Shown here: piece after piece, positions 1-11,700 of the stretch | Layout: every line of letters begins with the position of its first letter | Numbering within the stretch: position 1 is the first letter of the stretch | NCBI RefSeq assembly: GCF_025612915.1 | Contig: NC_069113.1 | Location: 15,447,501 to 15,511,500 of the forward strand | Length of the DNA stretch: 64,000 nt | Direction of reading: 5' to 3' | Origin: Magallana angulata | Taxonomy: Eukaryota; Mollusca; Bivalvia; Ostreida; Ostreidae | Program-made: the position numbers and the translations under genes | Notes under the pieces: model-generated | Seen by the model: only the letters and a program-made list of their open reading frames with translations | Databases searched by the model: none | What the model was told of the DNA's origin: nothing

Positions 1-1119
1 CTCCTCCCACAAGTGAGCGTGACGTCTTAAGACGGGTATTGAGAAATATATTAAAAATACCGGTAAATGATATAATATATATTACTGAATACCAGGGTGG
101 GGTTAAGTTTTGCATAAGAAGCGTAAAACGCTGTTTTCCTTCATTCAACGATTAGAGATGTTAATTGAAAAGTTCCTTAAAATTGCTTATTTGGAAATGT
201 AAGTACACATTCGGGATGCATGATATTTTTTTAACCAAACAAGAACTGTGCTGTTCCTGTAACATTTGGTAGTCATGTGGCAGTTCATTAAACGTCAGCA
301 ACTTTCGTTTCGGTATTTGTATGGTGGGCGGCTTACGTTGATAGTTTGTGATCCAAACACGCAAACTAAAGCTTGCCTTTTGTTATCAGGGTGGTCCACC
401 GAAAGAGTCTAGAGATAGTAAACACTGAATGAACAGCATTTACTTGACAGACTCTGTCTTGTTGATTAGTACACCCAATCATGTGTGATGTTACAGGCCA
501 GTTGTGGCATTATTCAGCACTATAGAATATAGATATTTATCAGAGATATACCAAGTCTAATTCTACTAGCATATTTTACAAATTTACATGAATATTTGTA
601 AACCTTTGAAACTAAAACTATTTACTGAGTAAAATTACATATACATGTAGCTGGTTTGTAAATTTCATTGATCTGTAAATGTATGTGTGTAAAGATTTCA
701 TTGATCAATACAGGTATGTGTGTAAATATTATGTTATGTATATCAATAATCGTACTGTATGATATATTTGTATAGAGAGAGGTAACAAGTTTCAGAATTT
801 GTGCCAAATCCCAAAAGTAAATTTGTACAATAAAAATGTGTTTCAATAAAATCAATTACATGTACTTCCCTGGTTATATCAGAAAAAAACATGCTATATT
901 CCGTGTTAATAAATGTTTTCCTTATGTATTTATTTAAATATTATGATATGATAAAAACGGGTACGTAGATTCGTTGAAAAGCAGACAGGAGAGTGGAGTT
1001 GAAATATCTAAGATGTTGAGGACTAAATACTCGGCATTCCTCCGCTGTCAGTTGTTCCTGTCGTTACATTAATGTGGTACGACTGAAAGGTCATCTACAA
1101 TGGATACAACCGACATCCG

Positions 1120-1163
<44 letters not shown>

Positions 1164-2947
1164 AATCAGCTGGTACACGTTTATTTGATTGATGCCGAAC
1201 AAAAAACATTTGATAAGGGGGTTGTCGCAAAGATCTGTATGAGTAACGTGTTTTACCTCGTATAAAATAATAAGATAATAGAAATCGTTTGCCTTGAGGG
1301 AATGTCACAAATGCGTGGCTGTAAAACTGCATCGGTTTTATTAGCTTACGTGAATTAAGGGCTTACAATGCGTATAGGAATGTGCTCAAGGGAAAAGGAG
1401 ATTGCTTCATTTTTTAAATATTCATAATTAGGGAGACAAAAATTAAAAACCACGTTTGGCGTTAATCTGCGCGTTGATTTTTAAATTGCTCGACAATCCC
1501 CTTGTTGACAGAAACAGGTTTCGAAATACCAATAGACTAAATATTTGATCAAGCGGAGCGCTCTTTAAATAAATTTACGGGTGTGTCAATAATTCCAATC
1601 AATTTTTACTCAATCTCATTATGGTTTATATCATCATTAACATTGTTGTTTCTTTAAATTCTTTATTCAAAAGTTATGATAGCAGTTGTTTCTCTGTGCA
1701 GATTAAAAATGGCGCCTTATCCTGTTATCACTTATAAGTGAATAGAAATCGATCAGCGGTGGGGTAAACTGGTAAAATGAATACGCTAAATCTGTTAGAT
1801 CAAGTATGTTTTTCTGGAGAATGGAGAATATTAAGTGATCCCCTTACCGTAAATAAGGTATTCACAATGACGAGGAAAACTCTCCCAATGGCTGATCCAC
1901 AACCCATATTGGAACGATGGTTTGTTTTGTTTTGGTCAGATCACGCTTCTTTTTACCTGTATTTGTAGCTTACAGGTAAACCTCACATGAATACCTGCAT
2001 ACGTCACAAATTGGACACGCCTCCTACTATATTTAGACACGCTTTCGCTCAATACTGAATGAGTAATAATCATGATATTGTACAAAAAGGGGTTTTGCAC
2101 AATAACAAGTTTTAGTCACGTAAATAAGGTGTGTAGTTACATAGTTCTGAATTCCATTTATTCTTCATCTTTTTTTTTTTTACAATTACACTGTACTATA
2201 AAAAACTCCATTAATTTAAAACACATATCATCTCCAGTAGTGACAAATGAAGTCAAACAAGTTTACAAACATTGTATGAATATATTAGTCACGAAGGTTT
2301 GTATAGGAGTGTATAATTGTATAGCTGTATAAAAAAACTATTTATATTCAGTATACATGTTATACACAAGTCCATAACATGGCATGATATATTATTATTT
2401 ACAACCCCTCGAGATATGGAATCAATAGATCCTAAAATGTCGTCATTACAGCCGTTCAGTGAAAAACTTACTTGTACCACAGATTAAAACTTCATCAATT
2501 AATCTAAACTGTTTTGCTCATTTCTTTTTCCCCTTAGCGCCATGCAATCCATATTCTGTTTCAAAGAACAAGTGCACTTAAGCTATAGAGAATGGGCCCT
2601 TTTTCAGAAAATATCAACAAATTGCTTTTTTCTCTTAATAGTTAAGCACTGCTGGATACTTCTGATATATATGTACGAAATGAGGATACAGTTTAAAAAA
2701 TTGAGGATTTTTATATGCCTATAAATAATCCAATTCCGGAAAAATCGAACCGAACCTACTTGAATTGTGTTTATTTATAATATCAGAGGGAGGAGACATT
2801 TAAATCAACATTGCTTTGTTGGTGGATCGATTGGCGCGTTTGCTGAATTATACTTTATAAATGCATTATTTTACGTCTGAAAAAAAAAGTTGCATATTAC
2901 CATAGTGACCAAACAAACATCCCTGACCATACAAAGATAATTAAGTT
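1..2947. other. Intergenic, no gene recognised
   Basis: AT-rich sequence with frequent stops in all frames. The open frames here are all under about 90 codons and show no family I recognise. Apart from the GA microsatellite I see no structured feature. Confidence 0.6.
1122..1160. repeat. (GA)n microsatellite
   Basis: Uninterrupted GA dinucleotide run of about 39 bp. Confidence 0.95.
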
Positions 2948-3380
2948 GTTCCGATGGGGCCACTTCGACCTTCGCACTTTCGGCTTTAGGTCGAGGTGCG
3001 TGAGTGCGAAGTTGCGAAGGCGAAAGTGCGAAGGTGCGACGGCGAAGGAGCGAATGTGCGAAGATGCGACGGCGAAGCGCGAAGATGCGAAGGCGAAAGT
3101 GCGAAGTTGCGAAGGCGAAGAAGTATGGTGTTCCGATGGGGCCACTTCGACCATCGCACTTTCGCCTTTCGGTCGAGGCGCGAGAGTGCGAAGTTGCGAA
3201 GGCGAAAGTGCGAGAGTGCGACGGCGAAGGAGCGAAAGTGCGAAGATGCGACGGCGAAGCGCGAAGTTGCGACGGCGAGAGTGCGAAGGTGCGAAGGCGA
3301 AGGAGCGATACTACTATCGCACTCTCGCCGTCGCAACTTCGCACTCTCGCCGTCGCAACTTCGCACTCTCGCCTTCGCCT
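2948..3380. repeat. GC-rich GCGAA-type satellite, block 1
   Basis: Dense irregular array of short units built on GCGAAG, GTGCGAAG, GGCGAAAG and GATGCGACG. It is strikingly GC-rich against an AT-rich background. A 23 bp header beginning GTTCCGATGGGG opens it at 2948-2970 and recurs at 3130-3152. From about 3316 the array reads in the opposite orientation (TCGCACTCTCGCC...), so the last part is an inverted copy able to fold on the part before it. Every frame on both strands is open through much of it because the unit has no stop; the Arg/Lys/Cys/Glu-rich or Arg/Ser/Phe-rich translations are a by-product and I do not treat them as proteins. Confidence 0.9.
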
Positions 3381-3431
3381 TTACTGTTTGTAGAGCTCTC
3401 TATCGTTTAAAGATAATTTTAACCATAAAAA

Positions 3432-3538
3432 ATGGCGTCTCCGGCAGAAGACCAGCTTCTGAGAAAATATTTCCAACAAGGACTGTCATATATTGAAATC
3501 CAGATGTTGATGTATTTAAACCACGGTATTGAATTAAG
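3432..3538 (+). pseudogene. Isolated exon, helix-turn-helix N-terminus (probable transposon-derived gene fragment)
   Basis: From ATG 3432 the frame reads MASPAEDQLLRKYFQQGLSY and continues with IEIQMLMYLNHGIEL to a good GT donor (AAG|GTAAGC) at 3539. The pattern (K/R)YF..G.SY.EI...L...HGI.L resembles the N-terminal helices of a large family of bivalve, cnidarian and fish proteins that carry a downstream integrase-like core and often an intron just here. I recognise that only from memory. No following exon is visible in the next kilobases on this strand, so it is probably a lone fragment, or the first exon of something unrecognised. It begins about 50 bp after satellite block 1. Confidence 0.35.
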
Positions 3539-3880
3539 GTAAGCAGACTATTAGGTGACAGAAATAAAGATATGGAGTACATAATGACTAGGAAGACAAT
3601 GTTCTAATTATAGTCAGCACTAGCATCTCGTAAATATTCAATAACTGTGAATAATGTCTGACACGGAAGTATATCCACAGGCACCTGAATTTTTATTAAT
3701 CAGTTGCTCAATGAGCCAAATATAAAAAAAAAAAATCTACCCTACTATATATAAATACTCAAGATTTGCATGAATTGTAGATGATAGCATTACCAATTCT
3801 TTTAGGAGGAAATGTATAGTGAGATACGTGTATGTATATCATATTTGAACTCAATGCTACACGCAACTGGATCTGATTTA

Positions 3881-4113
3881 TCGCATCTTCGCGCTTCGCC
3901 TTCGCAACTTCGCACTCTCGCATCTTCGACCTAAAGGCGAAAGTGCGAAGGTCGAAGTGGCCCCATCGGAACACCATAACTTCGCCTTCGCACCTTCGCA
4001 CTTTCGCCTTCGCATCTTCGCGCTTCGCCGTCGCATCTTCGCACATTCGCTCCTTCGCCGTCGCACTCTCGCACTTTCGCCTTCGCAACTTCGCACCCTC
4101 GCATCTTCGACCT
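3881..4113. repeat. GC-rich GCGAA-type satellite, block 2 (inverted)
   Basis: Same satellite as block 1 but mainly in the opposite orientation (TCGCATCTTCGC...). The 23 bp header occurs here as its reverse complement at 3950-3972. The two blocks are 500 bp apart and in inverted arrangement. Confidence 0.9.
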
Positions 4114-5489
4114 ACGTTTACCTGGATAGAACCCACGTGATTGTTTGAAATAATTTATTCCATGCGTGGGTTCAAACATGGGTCACGCAGGTAATAGCTT
4201 TTGCTTGCTATAGGAAAAACCTTGAAATTTTCATACGTTTTTCAGTTTTTAGGTATACCAGTCTAATGAAATACAAATTTCTTACTTTCACAGGAGTTTT
4301 CTAAATGTATAAAGCGTATTTTGTCTTTTCCACAAGTTTGTACTCGGTCAGGCTGACAGTAAACAAAGGCTTTGAAACGAATGCCTGTCCTCGATTTACT
4401 ATTCAAAATCACGAATGTCGGCTGACCCCTACTACATGTATGTGTAAAGCTTCGTGCTTTTTATAAACAATAAATTTAGCGCTAAAACTTGTTAATTCTT
4501 ATGGAATAGATATCAATAGATAATGTTAGGGAAAAAATATGCTTAATTTGAATCTTCATTTTTTCACTTTTTACCAGGGCCCATAAGTTCACTCGTCCTT
4601 TGATACCGTTTCTACTCCTATCGCTCTATATTTACATCTACCAGCGGCTGAAACTGACAGGAAAATGACAGGACTGAAATTGACACGCCCTGTTTCACCC
4701 CTGCGAATGTTATTGTCATTTAAATTTTAGACCACGTGGTTTTATTTGACCCTTTCAGTTTCGCAGTAAAAATCGTGCCTCGTGTTTATAGTCTAGTTCA
4801 TAGAATCTATAGGTACTTGAAGTAAAATATTAAATCTAGAGGTTTATTGATTTTAAAGTATATCTTCATTAATTGGTGAATAAAATGTGTTCTAGAAATA
4901 AACGTGACAATACAAAAAATAGTTTTTGTCAGCTGTTGCAACAATTAACATGCTTAGTAGAGATCTCCCCTGAGGATTAATTTTCGATCCGCGCCTGACC
5001 TAGTAATAGCATCAATAGTAAAACAGACTATACAATTTTATGCAGAATGTTCCTTGAAAATGACACGATATACTAAGTTTTTATGCAAAACAGACATCCG
5101 TTAATTTTTTTAAAACATGGTATTGCACACCACAAGCATCAAACATGGATATGATTTTATTAAGCCACGCAATGTTTATATTTTCAACCACTCAACACGT
5201 GGTTGAACACGAACGATAACTCTGATCTGAATATTATCGTTTAATATAAAAAAAACCGCTAAATGGTGAAATAAGACGAACTTATTAAAAGAATTTCATG
5301 TTTTAACATAAACCAAAGTAGGATATGATATGAAAAACGACCAGTACTTACGTATTTTGAGAATATTATCCGAACACTTATACCTCCGCTCGAAATTTCA
5401 CAGGAACTGAACAAATCTCGGTGAAGTCTCGTGAACTTTCATTCGAGCACCTCTGGATTTATTACATACTTAGCAACGATAAAGAAAAC

Positions 5490-5975
5490 ATTCCGAACAC
5501 ATTCGCAGGGGTGTGTTTATCGATTAGTCTAAACCTTAAGCGACCTGAGAAAAATCACGGACTGCATTCTTGTGAGTTATGAAGGTAGCGATCATTGCGT
5601 TAGTGGGTTATGTAATTTTTTTTCTGCAATAATCGCTTCCTTCATAACCAGAATGAATTATCAAAGAAAGTGGTTATTGTTTATGTCAACATCTTTCTTT
5701 TAACTAATTAATAAATTGATTGTCAAAAGTTGGTAAAATTCACTAACTTACTGTTAATAAGTACGTTAGCAAAAAGAAACAGCCAAATCGTCGACGTCTC
5801 CTGTGAGACTGAGTTTGAAATCACCATGAATATTTCGTGCACTCCGTGATTTTTCTTAGGTCTCTGTAGGTTTCGACCAATCGATTAACAGGGCGTGTCA
5901 ATTTCAGCCGCTGTAAATTTCGACCATGCAGTCGATTTAATGCGGCGTGTAGATTTCAGTCTTGTTGTTTCTATA
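5490..5975 (-). mobile_element. Fold-back repeat, family FB1, copy 1
   Basis: Reverse-oriented relative of the copies at 9854-10312 and 12626-13062. Shared landmarks are GATTGGTCGAAACCTACAG, the AAAAATCAC tract, CTCACAGGAGACG, GCTAACGTACTTAT, and a central hairpin around TTCATTCTGGTTATGAAGG. In this copy the outer arms also pair: AATCGATTAACAG...AAAAATCAC reappears inverted near 5520-5570. No coding capacity, so it is a non-autonomous fold-back or MITE-like unit. Boundaries are approximate. Confidence 0.65.
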
Positions 5976-6454
5976 GAGCTATGAATTAATTATATAACTG
6001 TAAGTTTCCGTAAGAAATAGAAGAATTAATACTTGGTAGATGTAAATGTTTAAGATTGATATGCTGTATCCGTGTTCGTAATAAACGAGTTTTAGGAATT
6101 TCAGGGAGCGCTCTCGAGCGCCCACTTTTAAAGAATGCCGTGTGAAGGGAGGGGTGACAGGACACCACCGGATTTTCAAATTAGGTTTTAACTAATTTTT
6201 ATATTCCCCAACCCCTCACACTTTAATCGCCGAATAAACTATCTTTGCTCATTGAAAGCAATTAACCCCCCCCCCTCGTCCCGGACTTGCAAAATCAAAT
6301 GCGGCAAGCGGTCCTGATGTTTATCATTACATTTACAATTTCCAGTGTCGTTGTCTGAGATAACACGATTTTGTAATGCATACTCCAATTCCTTTCATCA
6401 ACGAGTATTTTAATATTTGATACTAAAATTGCTGAAAACTATATTAATGTAAGT

Positions 6455-6617
6455 AATAAGGAATCATTCTTTGAATATTATGAGGTGATCAAATACGATC
6501 GGGCGTGATCAAATATATATATATCATAAAGCCCTTTAGTACTTTAGGCTTTGTTGGATTTGATCACCCATGACCGTATCTGGTCCCATCATTATACTAA
6601 AAGAAGGATTCCTTATT
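6455..6617. mobile_element. Fold-back MITE with ~60 bp imperfect arms
   Basis: Left arm starts AATAAGGAATC and runs through GTGATCAAAT; the right arm is its imperfect reverse complement, ending GGATTCCTTATT. The whole 163 bp forms one hairpin. No open frame. Confidence 0.7.
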
Positions 6618-8080
6618 TCTTAAAATAAAACAAAAACAGAAAAATCAAAAGTCGTATGCGTTCTGTAGAGAATAATAAAACCATCATTCCATGCATGTCA
6701 AAGGTTTCTGGTCCGCTCCGGTAAGTCGTGCGCATTCATTTTGGTACAGCGGAGCGGATAAGAAACCTCTAACTAGGAAAGATGATAGTATGTCTTTTGG
6801 AAAAATTCATTTGAAATTAGAATTTCAACAAAAGTATCGGAATTTTTAAATGTTGTCAAATATCCTTTTTCAGAAAACCAGACTTTAAAAGCTGCAAAGA
6901 TGGTGCCACTCCCATTTGAGATTTAAATGCTGACCCGCACACGCAATTCCTTATACATGTAGTATTACATACAACATGTATATAATATCGTTTTCTAAAC
7001 AATTGTTGTGAATATGAGCGACAATTCCACATTCCGTAAATTATCAAAAAAAATTTTCCTTGTGAACTCTTATTGGATTTCCTATATAGAAATAAGTTCA
7101 GGTACAATGAAAAAAAAAATCACAATTTATTTGATAAGAATATTAATGGACACTTTATCAACTAATGTTCAGTGTCTTCTATTATATAGCTAATAATCAT
7201 ATTTTTCACATAAAAATACCATTTTAAATGGGCATATATATATATATATATATATAAATATTGTTAGCATTATTTCTCAGTTTTCAATGTTAAATATATA
7301 TTTTCTATTTACAGGAATGTGTTAGTCCCAAGCTTATAAGCTTTTTAAGCTTTATTTTATAGAGTGAAAATAAGACGAGTTTTTTTTTAATCTTCACTAG
7401 GATTGTTCCAAAGCTTTTACAATAGTTACAGAGAAAAAAATGTTATAATACATGTACGACACATGTACAGTTAAATAATAATTCAACCCATCTCGCAGTA
7501 TTGAAAACGTAATCGCCAATTTATTTAAATTAAAGGACTTATAGTATACATATATTGTATTAGAACCAGATAAAAATGAAGTACTAATACAATATGATGG
7601 GCAGGTTTAAATTGTTTTCAATACGCAATTATAGACAAATATTATCAAACCTTCTGCATAAGCTTTAAATTTAGGTATTTTTTGGTCAAACTAGAAAGGA
7701 GATATTTCAAGGTTTAACATGACGTAACCGCTACAGTTAATATGAAAGAAATAGAGGAAAATGCCAAATAAACGCTCATATGAATAAATATTTATGTACG
7801 TTAAATAGTATTTTTTCTATGAAAAAAAAGAAGATTTACGGTAAATGAATATATCATATAGAACCGAATTCTAAACTTTACAACAAATTTTAAAATACTA
7901 TCAACCAACAACAAATTTCAAAGGCTATCATCAATCATTTAGTTCGGTCAGTGAAAAAAAAAATTGCCTTCGTTGTCACCTTGCCCCCCCCCCCCCCCCA
8001 AAAAAAAAAAAACGCGCCGGTTTTTAAACCCGCGCAAGGTGTCATTGATACGTCAGTATTGTAACACGTATAAAGTTCAT

Positions 8081-8153
8081 GGGGAATTAGCTCAAGTGGT
8101 AGAGCGCTCGCTTAGCATGTGAGAGGTACCGGGATCGATACCCGGATTCTCCA
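8081..8153 (+). tRNA. tRNA-Ala (anticodon AGC)
   Basis: 73 nt cloverleaf without an intron. The acceptor stem GGGGAAT pairs with ATTCTCC, including a G3-U70 wobble, the classical alanine identity element; the discriminator base is A. The D arm is TAGCTCAAGTGGTAGAGC. The anticodon stem CTCGC/GTGAG encloses the loop TTAGCAT, with anticodon AGC at 8114-8116. The T stem CCGGG/CCCGG closes the loop ATCGATA, usual for animal tRNA-Ala(AGC). Internal A and B boxes are intact and a T run follows, so it looks functional. Confidence 0.96.
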
Positions 8154-8156
8154 GTA

Positions 8157-8167
8157 TTTTTTTTTTT
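8157..8167 (+). terminator. RNA polymerase III terminator of tRNA-Ala
   Basis: Run of eleven T beginning four bases after the tRNA 3' end, as expected for Pol III termination. Confidence 0.85.
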
Positions 8168-8784
8168 ATTGTTGATTTTTTAAATTCCCTTTCAAAAGTA
8201 ATTAAAATGCTATTTATTTGCTTTTAAATATTATTTTTTACATGTACATGAAGACAAAATAAGTTACAAAAACGAATGTTATAAAATATATCCCTTTTTA
8301 CATAAATTGATGATCAAATTTAAATTATTCAAGGTACGCATGGTACGCAGTTGTTGTTTAGATATCAAGATAGACATTAACATATGCACTTATTATTATA
8401 ACAAATTATTTCGCTGTTAACACCCAGTCCCTCCCCGAGAGAAACACTGAGAAATGACTGAAAACACAGAGATTTTTCTCAATCTGCAACAAAGAGGTAG
8501 TCCTTTATCATCTGCATGTTTGTAGAAGACAACAACAGTTTTAAACAGGTGGATTTTTTTTTTAATTTTTCCTTCTTTGATCTCTATGTAAACATGTAAA
8601 CTATATACCCATGTCCCAAAAAATTACCCCCCCCCCCCCCAAGTGTATCTTCATTCTCAAACGTCTATGTGAAGCAGATTGCAATTGATTGCTGTACACA
8701 GGAGTTAGACCTTTAATTTTTAACGTTACACCGTGCTCATCATTCCAACACAGGGTATAATTCATAATTCAAAAAGGAGGTATA

Positions 8785-11700
8785 ATGGCCCAGACAGGGT
8801 TGACAAATGAAGAGGTGGCTAAAGCCTGTCAACAACCAGATGAAGCAACAAAGGTATTTAACAAAACAGTGCTGTAGTGAATCAGCTGTCAGTATTTTCC
8901 CGAGCAGTATAGAGTAGAAGACATGCATATCCATTCATGCACACTATGTCTGTCTACTTCACCAAAAAAAAAAATTATTATACAGATGATATAACACTAC
9001 GCATAAATGTAAAGCTTCAGGGAATTAATCCGAAATTCCTCTGAACATGCTGACTCTAACCTCTTTTCAAAATATTATAACATGGGGGGTGGGCGGTGTC
9101 AGTCACAACATAAAAGCTGGTGTTAGAGCCAGGAATTTCATATTAGACTTACAATCTGCAAGTAGTGAACAGCTATAGCCTACAGGGTCACTTACATTAT
9201 TACAAATACTGAAATAGTTATGAGTACAGTACACTGCATGTATAGGTGCTTGAAAGTTGAAACAAGCACACGTGACTGCATGCATATATATATTTTTAAT
9301 CTTTATCAGCTGTTCATTTCACACAACTTGGACTGTTGATAATCTCGCATATTTATACTGATATATATATCAGAGACATAAATAACAGAGATTTGCAACT
9401 CCGCCATTAGCATGTTTTGCTGTTGAAAAATGGTACGGGACCAACCTTACTTTGAGAACTACATTTTAGTGAACAGAGATAATGATCTTAAACCAAAAGT
9501 ATATTGTTTAAATGAAAATGTGCATAGGTTTTAGACATTTTTGAAACAAAAAATTGAAAAATAAGATTAATATATAGAAAATATATTGGCCAGCTATAAA
9601 ACATCGGTGAAATCTCGGACGACGGATAGCCAACTGCCTCCCAAAACTCCTATTTTAATATTGTTTATATAACATAAACTCATGAAAATATAATATTTTG
9701 AATGTTTTGGTAATAGGTTTAAGCAGTTTATATTTCGATATAATTGTTAATAGAATTATATACTGATTTAAACTGGGAACATTTTACAATAGGGACCGCG
9801 GGATTTCGCGAGATTTCGATCAGCTGCCAATCTCTGTTATTTATGTCTCTGATTTACATCTACCAAGTATGATTCCTTCTACTTCTTAATGGAAACTTAT
9901 AGCCAGTTCATAGCTGTATAGAAACAGCCAAACTGAAATCTACACGTCCCGTTTATCGATTGGTTGTAACCTACAGCGTCCTAAGAAAAAATCACAGACT
10001 GCACGAAATAATCATTATGATGTCAGACTCAAAGTCTCACAGGAGACGTTTTAGCTAACGTACTTATGTACATTAACAGTAATTAAGTGAATTTTACTTA
10101 CTTTTTAAAATCAATTAATTAATTAGTTGAAAGAAAGATGCAAATAAAAACAATAAAATGCTTTCTTTGATGAAAATTCATCTGGGTTATGAAGGTAGCA
10201 TTAATTGCAGAAAAAATTAACATAACTTATGCTTGTTATGTATTTTTGCTGCAATGTCGTCACCTTCATATCCCGAATGAATCACCAAAGAAAGCATTTT
10301 ATTGTTTGAATAAAAGGCTGTCACATCACCAACCATATCACATGCACCTGCATTTTTTATAGGAACATACCTATTATTCCTGAAATTTCCAAGTTATTTT
10401 AATGCATTCTTTATGAGAAATAGACGTTTGACCCCCCCCCCCCCCCTTGATAAAAGGCGGACAGAGTTTATACCCCAAGAGTCAGAATACGGTATATATT
10501 TTCTTAGTTTATAAGATCTACAGTACCAAGGTATTTTTTTTCTAATTTATTGCTAGACCAAAAACTTTGGATTTAAGGAACAGCTAGAAGTTTTTGTCTT
10601 CAGAGGTGAAGGGGGGGGGGGGGGGGGGGGTGAAGGAGAGAGGGGGTGTAAAGGAAGGGTGGACCTACCTGAAAAAAAAGTTTGATCCTTGTATGTGTAG
10701 TAAAATTAGGGTCTTTAAAGTTTGACATATTTATTAATTGAAGGAGGCAGAACATACTAAGGCTAAAGTATTTGGCATAAAAATTTTTTTATTTTAGAAC
10801 CATTTCAACAAGGCCTTGGACTTTCAGTAGAGCGTAACTGTCTATTTCTTGCGTCAAAACAAGTTGAAAATGAGGCTGGTTCAAGCGAAATATACACCGA
10901 TTTCATAGTCTTAGCTCAAAAGCCAGACAAATCATGTTGATTTCAAAGAGCCATGGCTGAGTGGCCAACAGTGAAATAGACAGGTGTAAGTCACATTGCT
11001 GTTTGACATAACTACCCAAAGTCCAAGCTCTTGTTAAAATGGTTCTATAAAATACTTGGGTTTATTGGAATTATTTTTTTAGAACATGCTTTACTGACAA
11101 TTTTGACAAATTTAAAGTCTTTAAAATTCTATCCACCAGGACTTCTTTTTCCAACAAACCATGTTGCGTGTGAAAGATCCCAAGAGATCACTTGAATTCT
11201 ACACAAAGGTCATGGGAATGAGGTAAGGTTCAAAACTCACATCAAAACTGTTAGTACATACCAGAAAATCCTGTTTTCTTCATTCCCATTATGTTTGATG
11301 TGTAAAAATTATTAAAGCTGCTTGGTCCGATTTTATATCAAATTTTATGCACGCTTTTAAACAATGGTTATGCTTAGTATATGTATAATTATAGACATTG
11401 CAGTAGTTTTCCAGTCAATCAAGCCAAATTTCAATGAAGAAAAATACGTACAAAATTTGCTAACAAAACAAACGACATAAAAGGGTACGGTGTTATTTCA
11501 CCTCATGTTAAAGTTCACCCCTGACGACGAGCCGGGTATGGTTGTATTACGACTTTGACATCGCTTTAAATAAAGGTCGAAATGATCACACAAATTACAA
11601 ATAAACATGTGTACGTTTTGTTTGCCAATATTTTTTAAGTTTGCTTTATTTACCGGTACAATCAATGCATAGCATGCGGGTTGGATAACCCCAATCATTT

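Larger units (their letters stand above)
4114..8080. other. Intergenic, repeats only
   Basis: No coding exon recognised. About 4600-4720 is a fragment related to the fold-back family at 5490-5975: both hold a tract close to GACACGCCCTGT and a tract close to CACCCCTGCGAATGT. About 6700-6770 is a small palindrome (AGGTTTCTGGTCCGCTCCG against CGGAGCGGATAAGAAACCT). 7224-7254 is an AT dinucleotide run. A poly-C/poly-A tract lies just before the tRNA gene. Confidence 0.6.

Noticed and set aside
2871-3496. Long overlapping open frames on both strands through the GC-rich satellite
   Set aside because: The repeat unit lacks stops in nearly every frame; translations are low-complexity and mirror images of each other. 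No splice or start context supports a protein.
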